DNA from: Bdellovibrionales bacterium | GTDB lineage: Bacteria > Bdellovibrionota > Bdellovibrionia > Bdellovibrionales > UBA1609 | NCBI GenBank assembly: GCA_016714165.1 | Contig: JADJNU010000001.1 | Span: 1,984,001-2,048,000, forward strand | Length of the DNA: 64,000 nucleotides | Direction: 5' to 3' | Shown: positions 34,200 through 43,221 of the stretch, piece by piece | How the letters are laid out: each line of letters starts with the position of its first letter | How positions within the stretch are numbered: the stretch's first letter is position 1 | The notes under the pieces: model-generated | Seen by the model: only the letters and a program-made list of their open reading frames with translations | Told to the model about the DNA's origin: nothing | The model's database searches: none | Translations under genes and position numbers: made by a program

Positions 34200-34610
34200 A
34201 TGAAATTTTCTCGGCAGCTCAGCTGCTCCTTTGATCAGTGTGACCCAGCGGGTATCATGTTTTATGGACATGTTTTTTTTATTTGCCACCAAACTATTGA
34301 AGAATTTATCCAACATATTGGCATTCCTTGGGATGAGTGGTTTAACAATCGTGACTTGTCCGTGCCCGTGCGTCACTCTGAAGCAGAATATCTCATCCCC
34401 ATTCGAGCAGGAGATAAGTTTAAAGCGATCCTTCAGCTCAACAAGCTCGGAACATCTAGTCTTGGATTTGATGTTTGGCTGGTGAACAGTGAGGGGGCGA
34501 CTTGTACCAAGGTTCGCAGCGTCCATGTTTTCATCAACCGCATGTCGGGAAAAAAAACAAATATCCCAGGTTCCTATGAAGATCGGCTGCGTCGCTACTT
34601 ATCTAATTAG
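34200..34610 (+). CDS. 4-hydroxybenzoyl-CoA-type hotdog thioesterase (candidate MenI)
   Basis: 136 residues with the hotdog thioesterase signature FDQCDPAGIMFYGHVF at the N-terminus, where the Asp is catalytic in the 4HBT family. In cyanobacteria and plants enzymes of this type hydrolyse dihydroxynaphthoyl-CoA, the step between MenB and MenA. The gene is convergent with menE, overlapping it by eight bases, and lies inside the menaquinone locus, so the same role is the best inference. A generic acyl-CoA thioesterase is the alternative. Confidence 0.8.
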   Translation: MKFSRQLSCSFDQCDPAGIMFYGHVFFICHQTIEEFIQHIGIPWDEWFNNRDLSVPVRHSEAEYLIPIRAGDKFKAILQLNKLGTSSLGFDVWLVNSEGATCTKVRSVHVFINRMSGKKTNIPGSYEDRLRRYLSN

Positions 34611-35793
34611 AAACAGTCGTGTCTAATTGAGGCCTTAAAATTTTCCCAAGTTCAGTGCGGGGAATCTTGGAAACTCCATGAGTTCGTTTCACCTGTTGGA
34701 TGGGCAATAAGTCCCTATTGAAACTCTCCACCAATTGCTCTACTTGAGCGGCCGTGTAATCAGATTCCGAAAAAACGAGTACGATTTCAAAGCCTGAGCG
34801 AGGCTGGGGCGATGCAATCAGAACCACCTCTTGGCTCAACTGAAAAACTTGAACGAGAGAGTGCAGTCGTGCCTCCAAAACATTCAGGCTAACCAATTCT
34901 CCCAAAATTTTGATCAGATCATCACGCCGACCAAGAAACCGCAAGGTTCCGCGCCCGATTCTGACCCTGTCCTCGGTTGCAAACCAGCCATTGATTTTCG
35001 AATCAATCCAATTCCAGGCTCCTCCCTGAACGTCTTTTTGAATGTACCCTTCCAGAAGCGAACCAGATCGCAGTGCCAACAGTCCTTCACTATCTACTCG
35101 CGCCTCCACGTGAGATAACAAGAAAAGGTCCTCAGGAAATTCCGAGTTATCTAAGGATTCCAGACCTGCCGTTGCCACTTGTGAGGAACATTCTGTGAGC
35201 CCATAGCTAGGTAAAATTGGCCAACCCAGATTTCGCGCTTCAAAATAAACAGATTCGTGCAGACTCCCTCCACCAACTATCGCCGCTCTCAAGTCAGGTG
35301 GCGACTTTATTCGACTTTGAACCAGGTCATAAACTTGAGTGGGGACGAGCGAGATTAAGCTAGCTCCTGACCCATCAATCAAATCTTTCAAAGAACTCAC
35401 ATCCCATTTCCAATTTGAAGGTTTGAATACCCTTGCCCCCGAAACTGAAGCTCTCGCCCAAATGGCCAATCCACCCACGTGAAAATCTGGCAGCAAATGC
35501 AACCATGTATCCCTGTGATCAGATTCCAAATGCCTGTTCACAGAAGCCGCTGAATCCAGAAAGCCCTGTTTTGATAAGACTACGATCTTTGCTTCGCCAC
35601 CAACTGAAGTGGTACCAGAGGATGCAATTCCAATTAAATCCTTCGCCAAACAAAATTCGGCAAACTTATCCATCAATACCACTCGCATTTTATCAGAAAT
35701 ACGTGGATTTAAAAAAAGCACGGGTGGCTCTGTTTTGTCCCAGGAGATGGGACTTGAAGGTTCCAAGGAGCCTATATATGCAGGGGGTTCCAC
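34603..35793 (-). CDS. menE: o-succinylbenzoate-CoA ligase
   Basis: 396 residues, short for the adenylate-forming family but normal for MenE. Visible motifs are SSGTTSVGGEAKIV (phosphate loop), PSYGLTECSSQVA (A5), GWFATEDRVRI, FLGRRDDLIKILGELVSL (hinge) and GKILRP with the catalytic Lys. It activates o-succinylbenzoate with ATP and CoA. The GTG at 35793 has GAGGAG just upstream, so the gene overlaps the end of menC by 22 bases. It is the last gene of the minus-strand men operon. Confidence 0.9.
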   Translation of the reverse strand: MEPPAYIGSLEPSSPISWDKTEPPVLFLNPRISDKMRVVLMDKFAEFCLAKDLIGIASSGTTSVGGEAKIVVLSKQGFLDSAASVNRHLESDHRDTWLHLLPDFHVGGLAIWARASVSGARVFKPSNWKWDVSSLKDLIDGSGASLISLVPTQVYDLVQSRIKSPPDLRAAIVGGGSLHESVYFEARNLGWPILPSYGLTECSSQVATAGLESLDNSEFPEDLFLLSHVEARVDSEGLLALRSGSLLEGYIQKDVQGGAWNWIDSKINGWFATEDRVRIGRGTLRFLGRRDDLIKILGELVSLNVLEARLHSLVQVFQLSQEVVLIASPQPRSGFEIVLVFSESDYTAAQVEQLVESFNRDLLPIQQVKRTHGVSKIPRTELGKILRPQLDTTVSN

Positions 35794-36764
35794 TCCAGCT
35801 CCTCTAATTGAGCATCAAAGCCCACTCCCTTCCCCTCAGTTCCCAATTGCAAGGCCCCTTGCTGAAAAATCTGTCTATCAAATAATGACGACCCATAAAT
35901 CGGTGAGCTTTCAAACCCACCCACATCCTCCTTCTCAGGATTTACCAGATAAAAATTCATTGCAAATGCAAGGGCCATCATTCTTCCAACGGGGTGATCC
36001 ATTGCATGAGTAAAAACCCACCTTTTATCTCCCCACTTCTCCACACAGTGATCAATCACCTCACCTGAAGTGCGCCCTGGTTTCACAACCAAAACATCTG
36101 CCCCTCTCAGGTCCCTTTGAATCGAAAGCGATTGATCGATCGCCAAGCGGACTTGCCATTTCTCCTTAAAAGCCAGCCAAGTCTCGGCATCATATTTAAA
36201 GGGATCCTCAATAAAATCGAGACGGCCCAGGAACTCATGTCCTAAGCTACCCAGCCAAGGACCCAAAACCTCTGGCGTCATCATCGAATTAAAATCCAAA
36301 CGAATTCGCAAACCCTCTGGGACTATTGGAAGCAACCGCCTTAAAAAACCAAAGTCTCTCTGCAAATCACTTCCCAATTTGAGTTTCAAAATATTAAAAT
36401 CCTGGCCGACAATTTGCTCAAGAAGCGGCAAAGAAAATTGGGAATAATCAGCAAGGGTGTAATGACTCTTCAGCAAAGGTGCAGAGGGAAAAAGACTCTC
36501 TCCCCGATGGCGAAATGAGGCATCCCACTGAGCCAACTCCAATGATCGCGAAATCAAAGGCAGAGGACGATCCTCCTGCAAACTCTTGATCTGGTCTCTC
36601 CAATTTTCGTCCCCAAAAGTCATCCAAGGATGACAGTCGGCGTAGCCAACTCCCAGCTCATTTAATTCAATTTTAAGAAGAACTCCCTCTCTGATCTGTC
36701 CCGTATCGAGAGCATTGAGGACATTTAATGGCTGAAGCTGATATGGACTAAACCAAATTCTCAT
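35772..36764 (-). CDS. menC: o-succinylbenzoate synthase
   Basis: 330 residues of the enolase superfamily. Key positions are LKLKLG (general base Lys), DFNSMM (metal Asp), FIEDPF (metal Glu), AIDQS (metal Asp) and VVKPGR (second Lys). It dehydrates SHCHC, the product of MenD and MenH, to o-succinylbenzoate. The ATG overlaps the menA stop by four bases (ATGA), and its end overlaps menE, so translation is coupled through menA-menC-menE. Confidence 0.92.
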   Translation of the reverse strand: MRIWFSPYQLQPLNVLNALDTGQIREGVLLKIELNELGVGYADCHPWMTFGDENWRDQIKSLQEDRPLPLISRSLELAQWDASFRHRGESLFPSAPLLKSHYTLADYSQFSLPLLEQIVGQDFNILKLKLGSDLQRDFGFLRRLLPIVPEGLRIRLDFNSMMTPEVLGPWLGSLGHEFLGRLDFIEDPFKYDAETWLAFKEKWQVRLAIDQSLSIQRDLRGADVLVVKPGRTSGEVIDHCVEKWGDKRWVFTHAMDHPVGRMMALAFAMNFYLVNPEKEDVGGFESSPIYGSSLFDRQIFQQGALQLGTEGKGVGFDAQLEELEWNPLHI

Positions 36765-37366
36765 GAAATCAAAAACCCCAAACTTAATTGCAAGCCAAAC
36801 AGCAAATGGATCAAACCGGCCCGAACCAACAACTTATTATAAACAGGACCCGGATCATGTACACATATTTGTTTGATCACGCCCCTCGCCCCTGGCCACA
36901 ACATCAAAGGCAAAAGTGCCGCCCCCCAGCACCCTGAAATGAGCCAGTAAAACGAGAGCGCAAAACTCACAATATAAAGAAGCCGTATCTCCAGGCGGGC
37001 AAAACGAGGCCCCCACCTCACTGCAAGGGTGCGTTTATGAGCGGCCATGTCCTGATTTAGATCGCGAAAATTATTAATTGCAATCATGACGGTTGCCAAA
37101 AAACCGACTTGAAGCCCTGCAACGATCGCTTTCAAATTCCATTCCCCGGTGTGGATGAAATAAACTCCCCCAACGGCGACAAGACCAAAAAATAAAACAA
37201 CAAAGATATCTCCCAGCCCCTTGTAAGCGAGGGGATAGGGCCCACCAGTGTAGGCATAGCCAAAAAATAGAGACAATATTCCTATACCGACGACCACGGG
37301 TCCCCCTTGAAAAACCAAAGGCATCCCGCATGCTGTCGCTAACAAAAAGAAAAACCCCTGCTCCAA
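36761..37366 (-). CDS. menA: menA, C-terminal part (frameshifted gene)
   Basis: This frame holds most of the membrane domain of 1,4-dihydroxy-2-naphthoate polyprenyltransferase: YTGGPYPLAYKGLGDIFV and the second Asp motif INNFRDLNQDMAAHKRTLAV. It has no plausible start of its own. Joined to the N-terminal part by removing one base from the T5 run (A5 on the plus strand, 37350-37354) or the neighbouring G4 run, the reading becomes GAGVFFLLATACGMP, as expected for MenA. The intact protein would be about 295 residues and would attach the polyprenyl chain with loss of CO2. Confidence 0.85.
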   Translation of the reverse strand: MEQGFFFLLATACGMPLVFQGGPVVVGIGILSLFFGYAYTGGPYPLAYKGLGDIFVVLFFGLVAVGGVYFIHTGEWNLKAIVAGLQVGFLATVMIAINNFRDLNQDMAAHKRTLAVRWGPRFARLEIRLLYIVSFALSFYWLISGCWGAALLPLMLWPGARGVIKQICVHDPGPVYNKLLVRAGLIHLLFGLQLSLGFLIS

Positions 37367-37646
37367 ATACCCAGGTAGGGGAAATTGCGCCCGACTGAGT
37401 CACGCGTTGGGGACCGAGCCTTTGATTTGTATCCGCACCTTTTCTGAAATCGATGACGTCGTTAAAAAGATTCGTTCCTATTTGAATAAACAAAGTTGAA
37501 AGCAAAGCCCAAGCACTCAGCCACCAACGGACTTGGTGGCCAAATCGATAAGCCAATAAGGTGCCAACAACAACTGGAACCACGGCAGCACCCAGCGTCT
37601 TTGGTCGTAAGGCCATCAGCCAAAAATTCAATCTCATCTTGTCCAT
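37074..37646 (-). CDS. menA: menA, N-terminal part (frameshifted gene)
   Basis: Only 37350-37646 is MenA-like: MALRPKTLGAAVVPVVVGT is the typical first helix, and NLFNDVIDFRKGADTNQRLG is the first Asp-rich prenyl diphosphate site. After SPTWVFGAG the frame leaves the family pattern and runs out of frame to a stop at 37074. The gene lies nine bases after menB on the same strand and continues the men operon. A real frameshift would abolish MenA unless rescued by slippage at the T5/G4 run or by the paralogue at 31718. Confidence 0.82.
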   Translation of the reverse strand: MDKMRLNFWLMALRPKTLGAAVVPVVVGTLLAYRFGHQVRWWLSAWALLSTLFIQIGTNLFNDVIDFRKGADTNQRLGPQRVTQSGAISPTWVFGAGVFLFVSDSMRDAFGFSRGTRGRRYRNIVSIFWLCLHWWALSPRLQGAGRYLCCFIFWSCRRWGSLFHPHRGMEFESDRCRASSRFFGNRHDCN

Positions 37647-37654
37647 TGCTAGGA

Positions 37655-38479
37655 TTATGGCAAACGAGGAAACCGGTTAAAATCAGGTTTCCTCTTCTCT
37701 ACAAATGCATTTCTTCCTTCTTTAGCCTCTTCACTCATGTAGTAAAGAAGGGTCGCATTTCCAGCCAAATCCATGAGACCCATCTGCCCATCGCAATCGG
37801 CGTTAAGAGATGATTTCAAACAACGAAGAGCCAATGGCGAGTGCTGCAAAATCTCCCTCGACCACTTAAGTGCCTCTGACTCCAGTTGGTCAACGGGCAC
37901 AACCGTATTGACTAGCCCCATCGCCAGGGCTTCTTTCGCGTCATAACGGCGGCACAGAAACCATATTTCGCGGGCCTTCTTCTGGCCGACAATTCTCGCC
38001 AAATAGGAACTCCCCAATCCTCCGTCAAAAGACCCCACTTTAGGACCCGTTTGCCCAAAAACAGCATTGTCAGCCGCGATCGTCAAATCGCAAACAATAT
38101 GAAGAACGTGCCCACCACCAATTGCAAACCCCGCTACCATGGCGATCACAGGTTTGGGGATGGACCGAATTTGCTTTTGCAAATCAAGGACATTCAATCT
38201 TGGAATTCCATCCTCTCCCACATATCCCGCATGCCCACGAACTTTCTGATCGCCTCCAGAGCAAAAGGCCTCATTTCCCTGACCGGTGAGAATCACAACT
38301 CCGATACGTGAATCCTCCCTTACCAATTCAAACGCATCTTTGAGCTCAGACACCGTCTGAGGACGAAATGCATTGCGCACTTCAGGTCGATTGATCGTGA
38401 TTTTCGCAATTCCATCTTCCGTTGTTTCTAACAATATATCTTGGTAATTCTTGATACTTGTCCAAGATTCTCGAGTCAT
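37655..38479 (-). CDS. menB: 1,4-dihydroxy-2-naphthoyl-CoA synthase
   Basis: 274 residues from the ATG at 38479, which has GGAG eight bases upstream. It is a crotonase-fold enzyme with the MenB hallmarks CSGGDQKVRGHAGYV, AIGGGHVLH, and GPKVGSFDGGLGSSYLAR; the latter holds the MenB-specific Asp-Gly motif. The C-terminus EKRKPDFNRFPRLP is also diagnostic. It closes the second ring from o-succinylbenzoyl-CoA. It lies between the 62-residue gene and menA in the operon. Confidence 0.95.
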   Translation of the reverse strand: MTRESWTSIKNYQDILLETTEDGIAKITINRPEVRNAFRPQTVSELKDAFELVREDSRIGVVILTGQGNEAFCSGGDQKVRGHAGYVGEDGIPRLNVLDLQKQIRSIPKPVIAMVAGFAIGGGHVLHIVCDLTIAADNAVFGQTGPKVGSFDGGLGSSYLARIVGQKKAREIWFLCRRYDAKEALAMGLVNTVVPVDQLESEALKWSREILQHSPLALRCLKSSLNADCDGQMGLMDLAGNATLLYYMSEEAKEGRNAFVEKRKPDFNRFPRLP

Positions 38480-38617
38480 AATCAATTCTCCAGCAGATTA
38501 TTCTTCGCATTCAAGATGGCTATAATACAAAAGCTCTAAACGAGCCACAGTTTTCCCTAGCCGAACCCCACTAACTTGTCCAGTTAGCTTATGCAAGGAT
38601 CAATAAACAGCTCTATT

Positions 38618-38806
38618 TTAATCGAGCAGTGGCAAAACGTCCTTCAGGGTTCCCTTTACAGCAAACTTGAAACCCGCCACAAAAACCTTCACATGACCTT
38701 CGACTCGACTACTTGGGGGGGACTCTTCAAGAACTACCACGGCCTCTTTACGGACATATATAGTCGTATTGTCGGTCGTTTTCAATTCCACATACTTTGA
38801 AGCCAC
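38618..38806 (-). CDS. 62-residue protein inside the men operon (FlbD-like by appearance)
   Basis: A GTG start with AAGGGGGAG close upstream supports a real gene. The sequence is strand-rich: KYVELKTTDNTTIYVRKEA, VVVLEESP, then HVKVFVAGFKFAVKGTLKDV. The pattern recalls small FlbD-type flagellar proteins, but similarity is weak. It lies between menH and menB on the same strand, 31 bases after the menH stop, so it is co-transcribed with the pathway. Function unknown; it may be a small regulatory or structural protein. Confidence 0.6.
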   Translation of the reverse strand: MASKYVELKTTDNTTIYVRKEAVVVLEESPPSSRVEGHVKVFVAGFKFAVKGTLKDVLPLLD

Positions 38807-38836
38807 TGCACTCCCCCTTTTTTGTCAGGTTCGAGT

Positions 38837-39565
38837 TTACCCGCGAATGAGGCGACTGACAACCTGAGTGAATAAATCTGGCTGATCCAAATGAACGCGA
38901 TGTCCGGCGTCTGAAATAAACTCAAACTCCCCGTGAATCCCCATCTGGCAGAATTCCGAATACATCTTGGCATATTTTCGATCCTTGTCTCCAGCCACCC
39001 ACAAAAGGGGAACATCAATCTGACGAAAGTCTTGAACGGATACGAAATGACGGGATGGCGACCATTCTTTGAGAGCCTTTGCCAGATATTCGCGCGAGTG
39101 AGAAAACTCGACTGGCGCTGGTCTCAGCGAGCTGGATTTCAGAACTTCCATGTGATTCCAATCCCTCCACAATTCATTCCAAGGTCTCTCCTGAAATGCG
39201 AGGCCCCAATTCAATTCCCACAGCCTTCGTTTTCTCACCTCCTCAATGGTTTGAAGTTCTGGCTGTGATGAAACAATCACAGCTCCTTGAAACAATTCAG
39301 GATGTGACTTCAAAACGTGCAGCAGCAATCGTCCACCCATTGAATATCCGATGGCAACAATCTTAGATCCGGCTGCTCTCCTGCGCAGTTCGTTGGCAAA
39401 GGATTTCGTCCAATCAGAAAAACCAAAATCAGGGCCCAGCGAACCTGGTACGATCAAATCGGGACTCCAGGAGCGATCAACTAAGTTTGCTTGGCGAAGC
39501 GCTTCCGAAATGGGAGCTAGATCGCTCCCGTTTCCCCAAAAACCGTGTAGTGTAACTAAAAACAC
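38837..39565 (-). CDS. menH: MenH-like alpha/beta-hydrolase (SHCHC synthase)
   Basis: About 242 residues with LVTLHGFWGNGSDL, the nucleophile elbow GYSMGGR, and DAGHRVHLDQP with the catalytic His. The position between menD and menB and the GYSxGGR elbow fit 2-succinyl-6-hydroxy-2,4-cyclohexadiene-1-carboxylate synthase. The likely start is a GTG at 39565, six bases after AGAGGT inside menD, giving a ten-base overlap. An earlier TTG at 39601 would overlap by 46 bases. Confidence 0.85.
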   Translation of the reverse strand: MFLVTLHGFWGNGSDLAPISEALRQANLVDRSWSPDLIVPGSLGPDFGFSDWTKSFANELRRRAAGSKIVAIGYSMGGRLLLHVLKSHPELFQGAVIVSSQPELQTIEEVRKRRLWELNWGLAFQERPWNELWRDWNHMEVLKSSSLRPAPVEFSHSREYLAKALKEWSPSRHFVSVQDFRQIDVPLLWVAGDKDRKYAKMYSEFCQMGIHGEFEFISDAGHRVHLDQPDLFTQVVSRLIRG

Positions 39566-41175
39566 ACCGACACCTCTTTCAACGCGAGATAGTTCTGCCA
39601 AAAGAAATCCGTCGCCCGCTGATCTGGACGAATCTCAATCACAACCACAGAAGAGAGCTCCGGCAAAACTTCAGGCACTCTGTGCCATCGGTAATAATCG
39701 ATATTCCAAAGTTCAGCAAAGCCTTCAAAACTTAGATCGTGACGATTTTGAAACAGCGGATTTCCAAACATTCGATGGAATATCCTTCCACCAAAATTAT
39801 TTATAACGACAAACCTCCAAATTTCCCCTTTCGAAACCGAGAGTGCCCACGGCGCATTCAGATCGTAAAGAGCAGACAAATCACCAACGATTGCCCAATT
39901 CTCTCTCCCTTCTCTGCTAGCACCCAAAAAGGTCGAGAACAAACCGTCAATCCCATTGGCTCCTCGATTAGACAATACTTCCAACCCACGATATTCAAAA
40001 TTCGCTGCCAGATCCCATTCCCGAATGGGAAGACTGTTTCCCAAAAATACCAGACTGCCAAAAGGAATCATCGAAGATAATTCTGAGAATATGCCAGGTT
40101 CTGAATTCAAGCTGAGCGACAACAAACTTTTGAGGCGTTCACCGCGCTGCCGGTCGTATATAAAAAAATCCTGAAAACATTCGGTGCTATTTGGCGCTCG
40201 AAGCAAGGAAACAGAATCCAAGGACATGACTTGATTTTTCACTCGACTCAATCCGGAATGTCTCCCTGAAGAGAAATTTAACACGGGCCAATCGCTCAAT
40301 TTGCTTTCTAAATCACGCCACAATCGTGTCGTTGGAACCCCCCCAATGCGAATCACGCCATCAAAGGTCTCTAAAAATCTGGAGCTCTCAAAAATTCCCT
40401 CGCCTGATTCAATTCGAAGTTCTTTCAGAACAGAGGATTCTCGCAGACCCGATGTGGCCTCCGCATAGATAGGCAAACCCCAGTCTTTCAGTGCGCACTC
40501 CACCATAGGACGAGAAAGGGAAGATAGCCGACTCACCAGCACCAATGGCCTTGAAGCCTCCTTAAAAAAATCCTCGACGCTCTTTGTTTCCGATGACGAA
40601 GCATCCATCGCTGAGCGGCCTTTGATCACTTCGCCACGCCAAGTTGGAGTTCCTACTGAACGAGCGAGATCCGGATTCCACTCGGTAACTTCGGCGTCCA
40701 AAAAAGGTTCATCAAAGCAAACATTGATGTGACTGGGTTGCGAAAGATCGATTTGTCCCTCCCAAAATTCCTGATCACCTAGATCCCAGGACTGGCTCAC
40801 AAAGTGGGAAAAAATGCCTACCTGTTCAATGGCCTGAGGAGCTCCACTGCCTCGATACGACTGCGGGCGGTCTGCTGTCACGAGAACAAGGGGTAGCCCC
40901 GCATACCAAGCTTCTATTGTTGCCGGCAGCAGTTCAGCGACAGCAGTACCCGAAGTCGTGATGACCGCAACGGGACGTTGAGTCGTTTGAATTCGACCGA
41001 TCGCAAAAAAGGCCGCTGATCTCTCGTCAAAAAACGGAAGCACATTGATCCCACGGGCCTGAGACAAAACTTCGACAAGCGAAGCATTTCGAGCGCCTGC
41101 GCACAAAACAAAATCCTCAACCCCTTGTTCTGCGAGCAATGCGATCAAATTTTTGGCACGACATATTTGATTCAT
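39556..41175 (-). CDS. menD: SEPHCHC synthase
   Basis: 539 residues of the thiamine diphosphate family. It begins with a typical MenD block (VLCAGARNASLVEVL), contains FFDERSAAFFAIG, TTSGTAVAELLPATIEA and VTADRP, and ends with a cofactor domain (SNRGANGIDGLFS and VGDLSALYDLNA) that carries the thiamine diphosphate site. It joins isochorismate and 2-oxoglutarate. The usual MenD CPGSRS motif reads CAGARN here, a noticeable divergence. The ATG overlaps the menF stop by four bases. Confidence 0.93.
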   Translation of the reverse strand: MNQICRAKNLIALLAEQGVEDFVLCAGARNASLVEVLSQARGINVLPFFDERSAAFFAIGRIQTTQRPVAVITTSGTAVAELLPATIEAWYAGLPLVLVTADRPQSYRGSGAPQAIEQVGIFSHFVSQSWDLGDQEFWEGQIDLSQPSHINVCFDEPFLDAEVTEWNPDLARSVGTPTWRGEVIKGRSAMDASSSETKSVEDFFKEASRPLVLVSRLSSLSRPMVECALKDWGLPIYAEATSGLRESSVLKELRIESGEGIFESSRFLETFDGVIRIGGVPTTRLWRDLESKLSDWPVLNFSSGRHSGLSRVKNQVMSLDSVSLLRAPNSTECFQDFFIYDRQRGERLKSLLSLSLNSEPGIFSELSSMIPFGSLVFLGNSLPIREWDLAANFEYRGLEVLSNRGANGIDGLFSTFLGASREGRENWAIVGDLSALYDLNAPWALSVSKGEIWRFVVINNFGGRIFHRMFGNPLFQNRHDLSFEGFAELWNIDYYRWHRVPEVLPELSSVVVIEIRPDQRATDFFWQNYLALKEVSVCF

Positions 41176-42269
41176 AGACCAAGGTTTTCCAAAACAAAAT
41201 CGCGCTTCAAAGCAAGTTCAGCCCACTCTCTCTCTGCCTGGCTCTCAATCGTCACCCCACAACCCGTGGCCAGCCAGGTTCTCCCGTCATGCCACTGAAT
41301 ATTCCGAATGGCTACTACAAAGAAAAAATCTCCCTCTGGAGAACGGACCCCAAAAGGAGCTCCGAATCGCCGGGCCTCCAACGGTCGATTTTTTCTCAAC
41401 CATTCAAGGCCCTTAGCCTTCGGCCATGCACCCAAGGCCGGTGTTGGATGAATACGATCGACAAGTTCAACACACCGAAATCTGCGATTTTGGTCCGTGG
41501 CCAACTCCAAATCTGTTCGCAAATGTGTGAGATTCCCCAGATTCCACTCGTAGGTATCGCTCAATTCCAAAATTCCAAAATCCTTGAGAGAGGCAACCAA
41601 AGCATCCACCACAACCTGATGCTCAAACCTCTCCTTCGAGTCCAAGAGCAACTCTCCTTTTGCAAATCCAAAACCCCTTGTGCCTGCTAAGGCCATACTG
41701 GAAATATTTCCACTTCGTTGACTCACCAACAACTCGGGGGTGGCTCCGAGCATGCCCTCTTCTTTTAACCAGAATCCGTAGGGGAAAAGCTCCCCCCGGG
41801 GCCCGCGGAGAGAGACTATTTCCCAAAGGATATGGATCAGTTTGTCTTTCGTTATAACTCCCTCTTGATAAGCCGTGACAACAGGAACGGCCTTTTGCAG
41901 GTCTCCTTTTTTGAGGGCGGCCTTCAGTTCCTCAAAAACTGACATAAATGCTGTTTTATCAGATAGCTTCCAACTCTTATCAAATGCACAGGTTGTCCCC
42001 TCCGGTCTTTTCAACTGAACCCGCTCCAAGACCCGAACCGATTTAAAATTCCACCAGGGCCGAGCCCCCTCCAAAAAGAAGTCAGGCGCATAGAAATACC
42101 ACGAGCCATCTTCTGGTCTCTCCTCTTGGCTTTGCAGATCGCAACCAACAATGATTTTACCGTCAAACCAGGGACAGAGTATTCCCGATTGAAATGTTCC
42201 TAATCCAAATAAATCAGGGTCCTCGCTCTCATCCCGTCCCAAGCCTCTGTGTGCTGTTGTCTTTGACAT
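41172..42269 (-). CDS. menF: isochorismate synthase
   Basis: 365 residues of the chorismate-binding family. Visible signatures are LFPYGFWLKEEGMLGATPELL, shown in part (GMLGATPELLV), MALAGTRGF, DRIHPTPALGAWPK and RRFGAPFGV, with GCGVTIESQAEREW at the end. HPTPALGG-type and catalytic Glu/Lys positions match MenF/EntC rather than anthranilate synthase. It converts chorismate to isochorismate and is the first gene of the men operon. It is divergent from the DAHP synthase gene, so both promoters lie within 42270-42415. Confidence 0.92.
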   Translation of the reverse strand: MSKTTAHRGLGRDESEDPDLFGLGTFQSGILCPWFDGKIIVGCDLQSQEERPEDGSWYFYAPDFFLEGARPWWNFKSVRVLERVQLKRPEGTTCAFDKSWKLSDKTAFMSVFEELKAALKKGDLQKAVPVVTAYQEGVITKDKLIHILWEIVSLRGPRGELFPYGFWLKEEGMLGATPELLVSQRSGNISSMALAGTRGFGFAKGELLLDSKERFEHQVVVDALVASLKDFGILELSDTYEWNLGNLTHLRTDLELATDQNRRFRCVELVDRIHPTPALGAWPKAKGLEWLRKNRPLEARRFGAPFGVRSPEGDFFFVVAIRNIQWHDGRTWLATGCGVTIESQAEREWAELALKRDFVLENLGL

Positions 42270-42415
42270 TTGCCCTTCCCACCGTTTAACTCAATCTTTA
42301 AAAAGACTGGTGATGCCGATCTGTTTCCTGTATGTTACTGGAGCCGAAAAGAGCAATTATTCTTCTAGGAATGGCTCCTCTCCGCAGGGGGTTGGATCGG
42401 CAAATAGAGGTGAGA

Positions 42416-43219
42416 ATGAATGACAAGACATTGCCCGTCAAGCTGGGTCCCCATTTGATAGGCGGCCACAACCCATTTGTAGTTATTTCCGGTCCCTGTT
42501 CAATCGAATCTAGGGAACAGTTCCTAAAAATTGCTAGCCAAGTCAAAAAATCAGGTGCTATCGCCTTCAGAGGGGGAATGTTCAAGCTTCGCAGCAGTCC
42601 CGAAACCTTTCAGGGTATGGGAAAGGATGCTTTTTCTATTGTTCGAGAGGTGAAAGAATTAACTGGCTTACCTTTTTTTTCTGAAGTTACGGACCCACGT
42701 GAAATCAACGACATGATGGAATTGGTTGACGTGTTTCAAGTGGGGTCGCGCAATATGCACAACTATGCACTTTTAAAGGAACTTGGCCAGATTCGTAAGC
42801 CTATTCTCTTAAAACGCGGTTTTGCTGGATTAATCAAGGAATGGTTGTTGGCCGCTGACTACATTGTCAAGGGAGGCAATGATCAAGTCATTCTCTGCGA
42901 GAGAGGTATCCGCACTTTTGAAACGAGCACCCGCAATACCTTTGATCTCAATGCAATAGCCTACGTTAAGCAGTACACATCGTTCCCAGTTATTGCGGAT
43001 CCATCTCATGCGACAGGAGACTCTCGATTAGTGATTCCCATGTCTCTCGCCGCCGCCGCCGCCGGGTCGGATGGACTTATCATCGAGACACATTATGCAC
43101 CCGAGGAGGCACTGTCGGATGGTTTTCAAGCAATTGATTTCTCCCAATTTGATCAATTGATGGATCAACTTGAGAGACTTCTTTCCGCCCTCGGTCGGCG
43201 TCTAGCGAAGTCGGTCTAA
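42416..43219 (+). CDS. aroF: 3-deoxy-7-phosphoheptulonate (DAHP) synthase, AroF/AroG(Bs) type
   Basis: 267 residues of the class I-beta DAHP/KDO8P synthase family. VISGPCSIES is the metal and PEP site, followed by FRGGMFKLRSSP, FQVGSRNMHNYALL, PILLKRGF, LCERGIRTFE and VIADPSHATGD. It lacks N- or C-terminal ACT or chorismate mutase domains, so feedback control is not visible. The ATG at 42416 has AGAGG five bases upstream; an earlier frame from 42332 is open but unlikely. It supplies the shikimate pathway, hence chorismate for menF, and is two bases from menG. Confidence 0.92.
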   Translation: MNDKTLPVKLGPHLIGGHNPFVVISGPCSIESREQFLKIASQVKKSGAIAFRGGMFKLRSSPETFQGMGKDAFSIVREVKELTGLPFFSEVTDPREINDMMELVDVFQVGSRNMHNYALLKELGQIRKPILLKRGFAGLIKEWLLAADYIVKGGNDQVILCERGIRTFETSTRNTFDLNAIAYVKQYTSFPVIADPSHATGDSRLVIPMSLAAAAAGSDGLIIETHYAPEEALSDGFQAIDFSQFDQLMDQLERLLSALGRRLAKSV

Positions 43220-43221
43220 GT

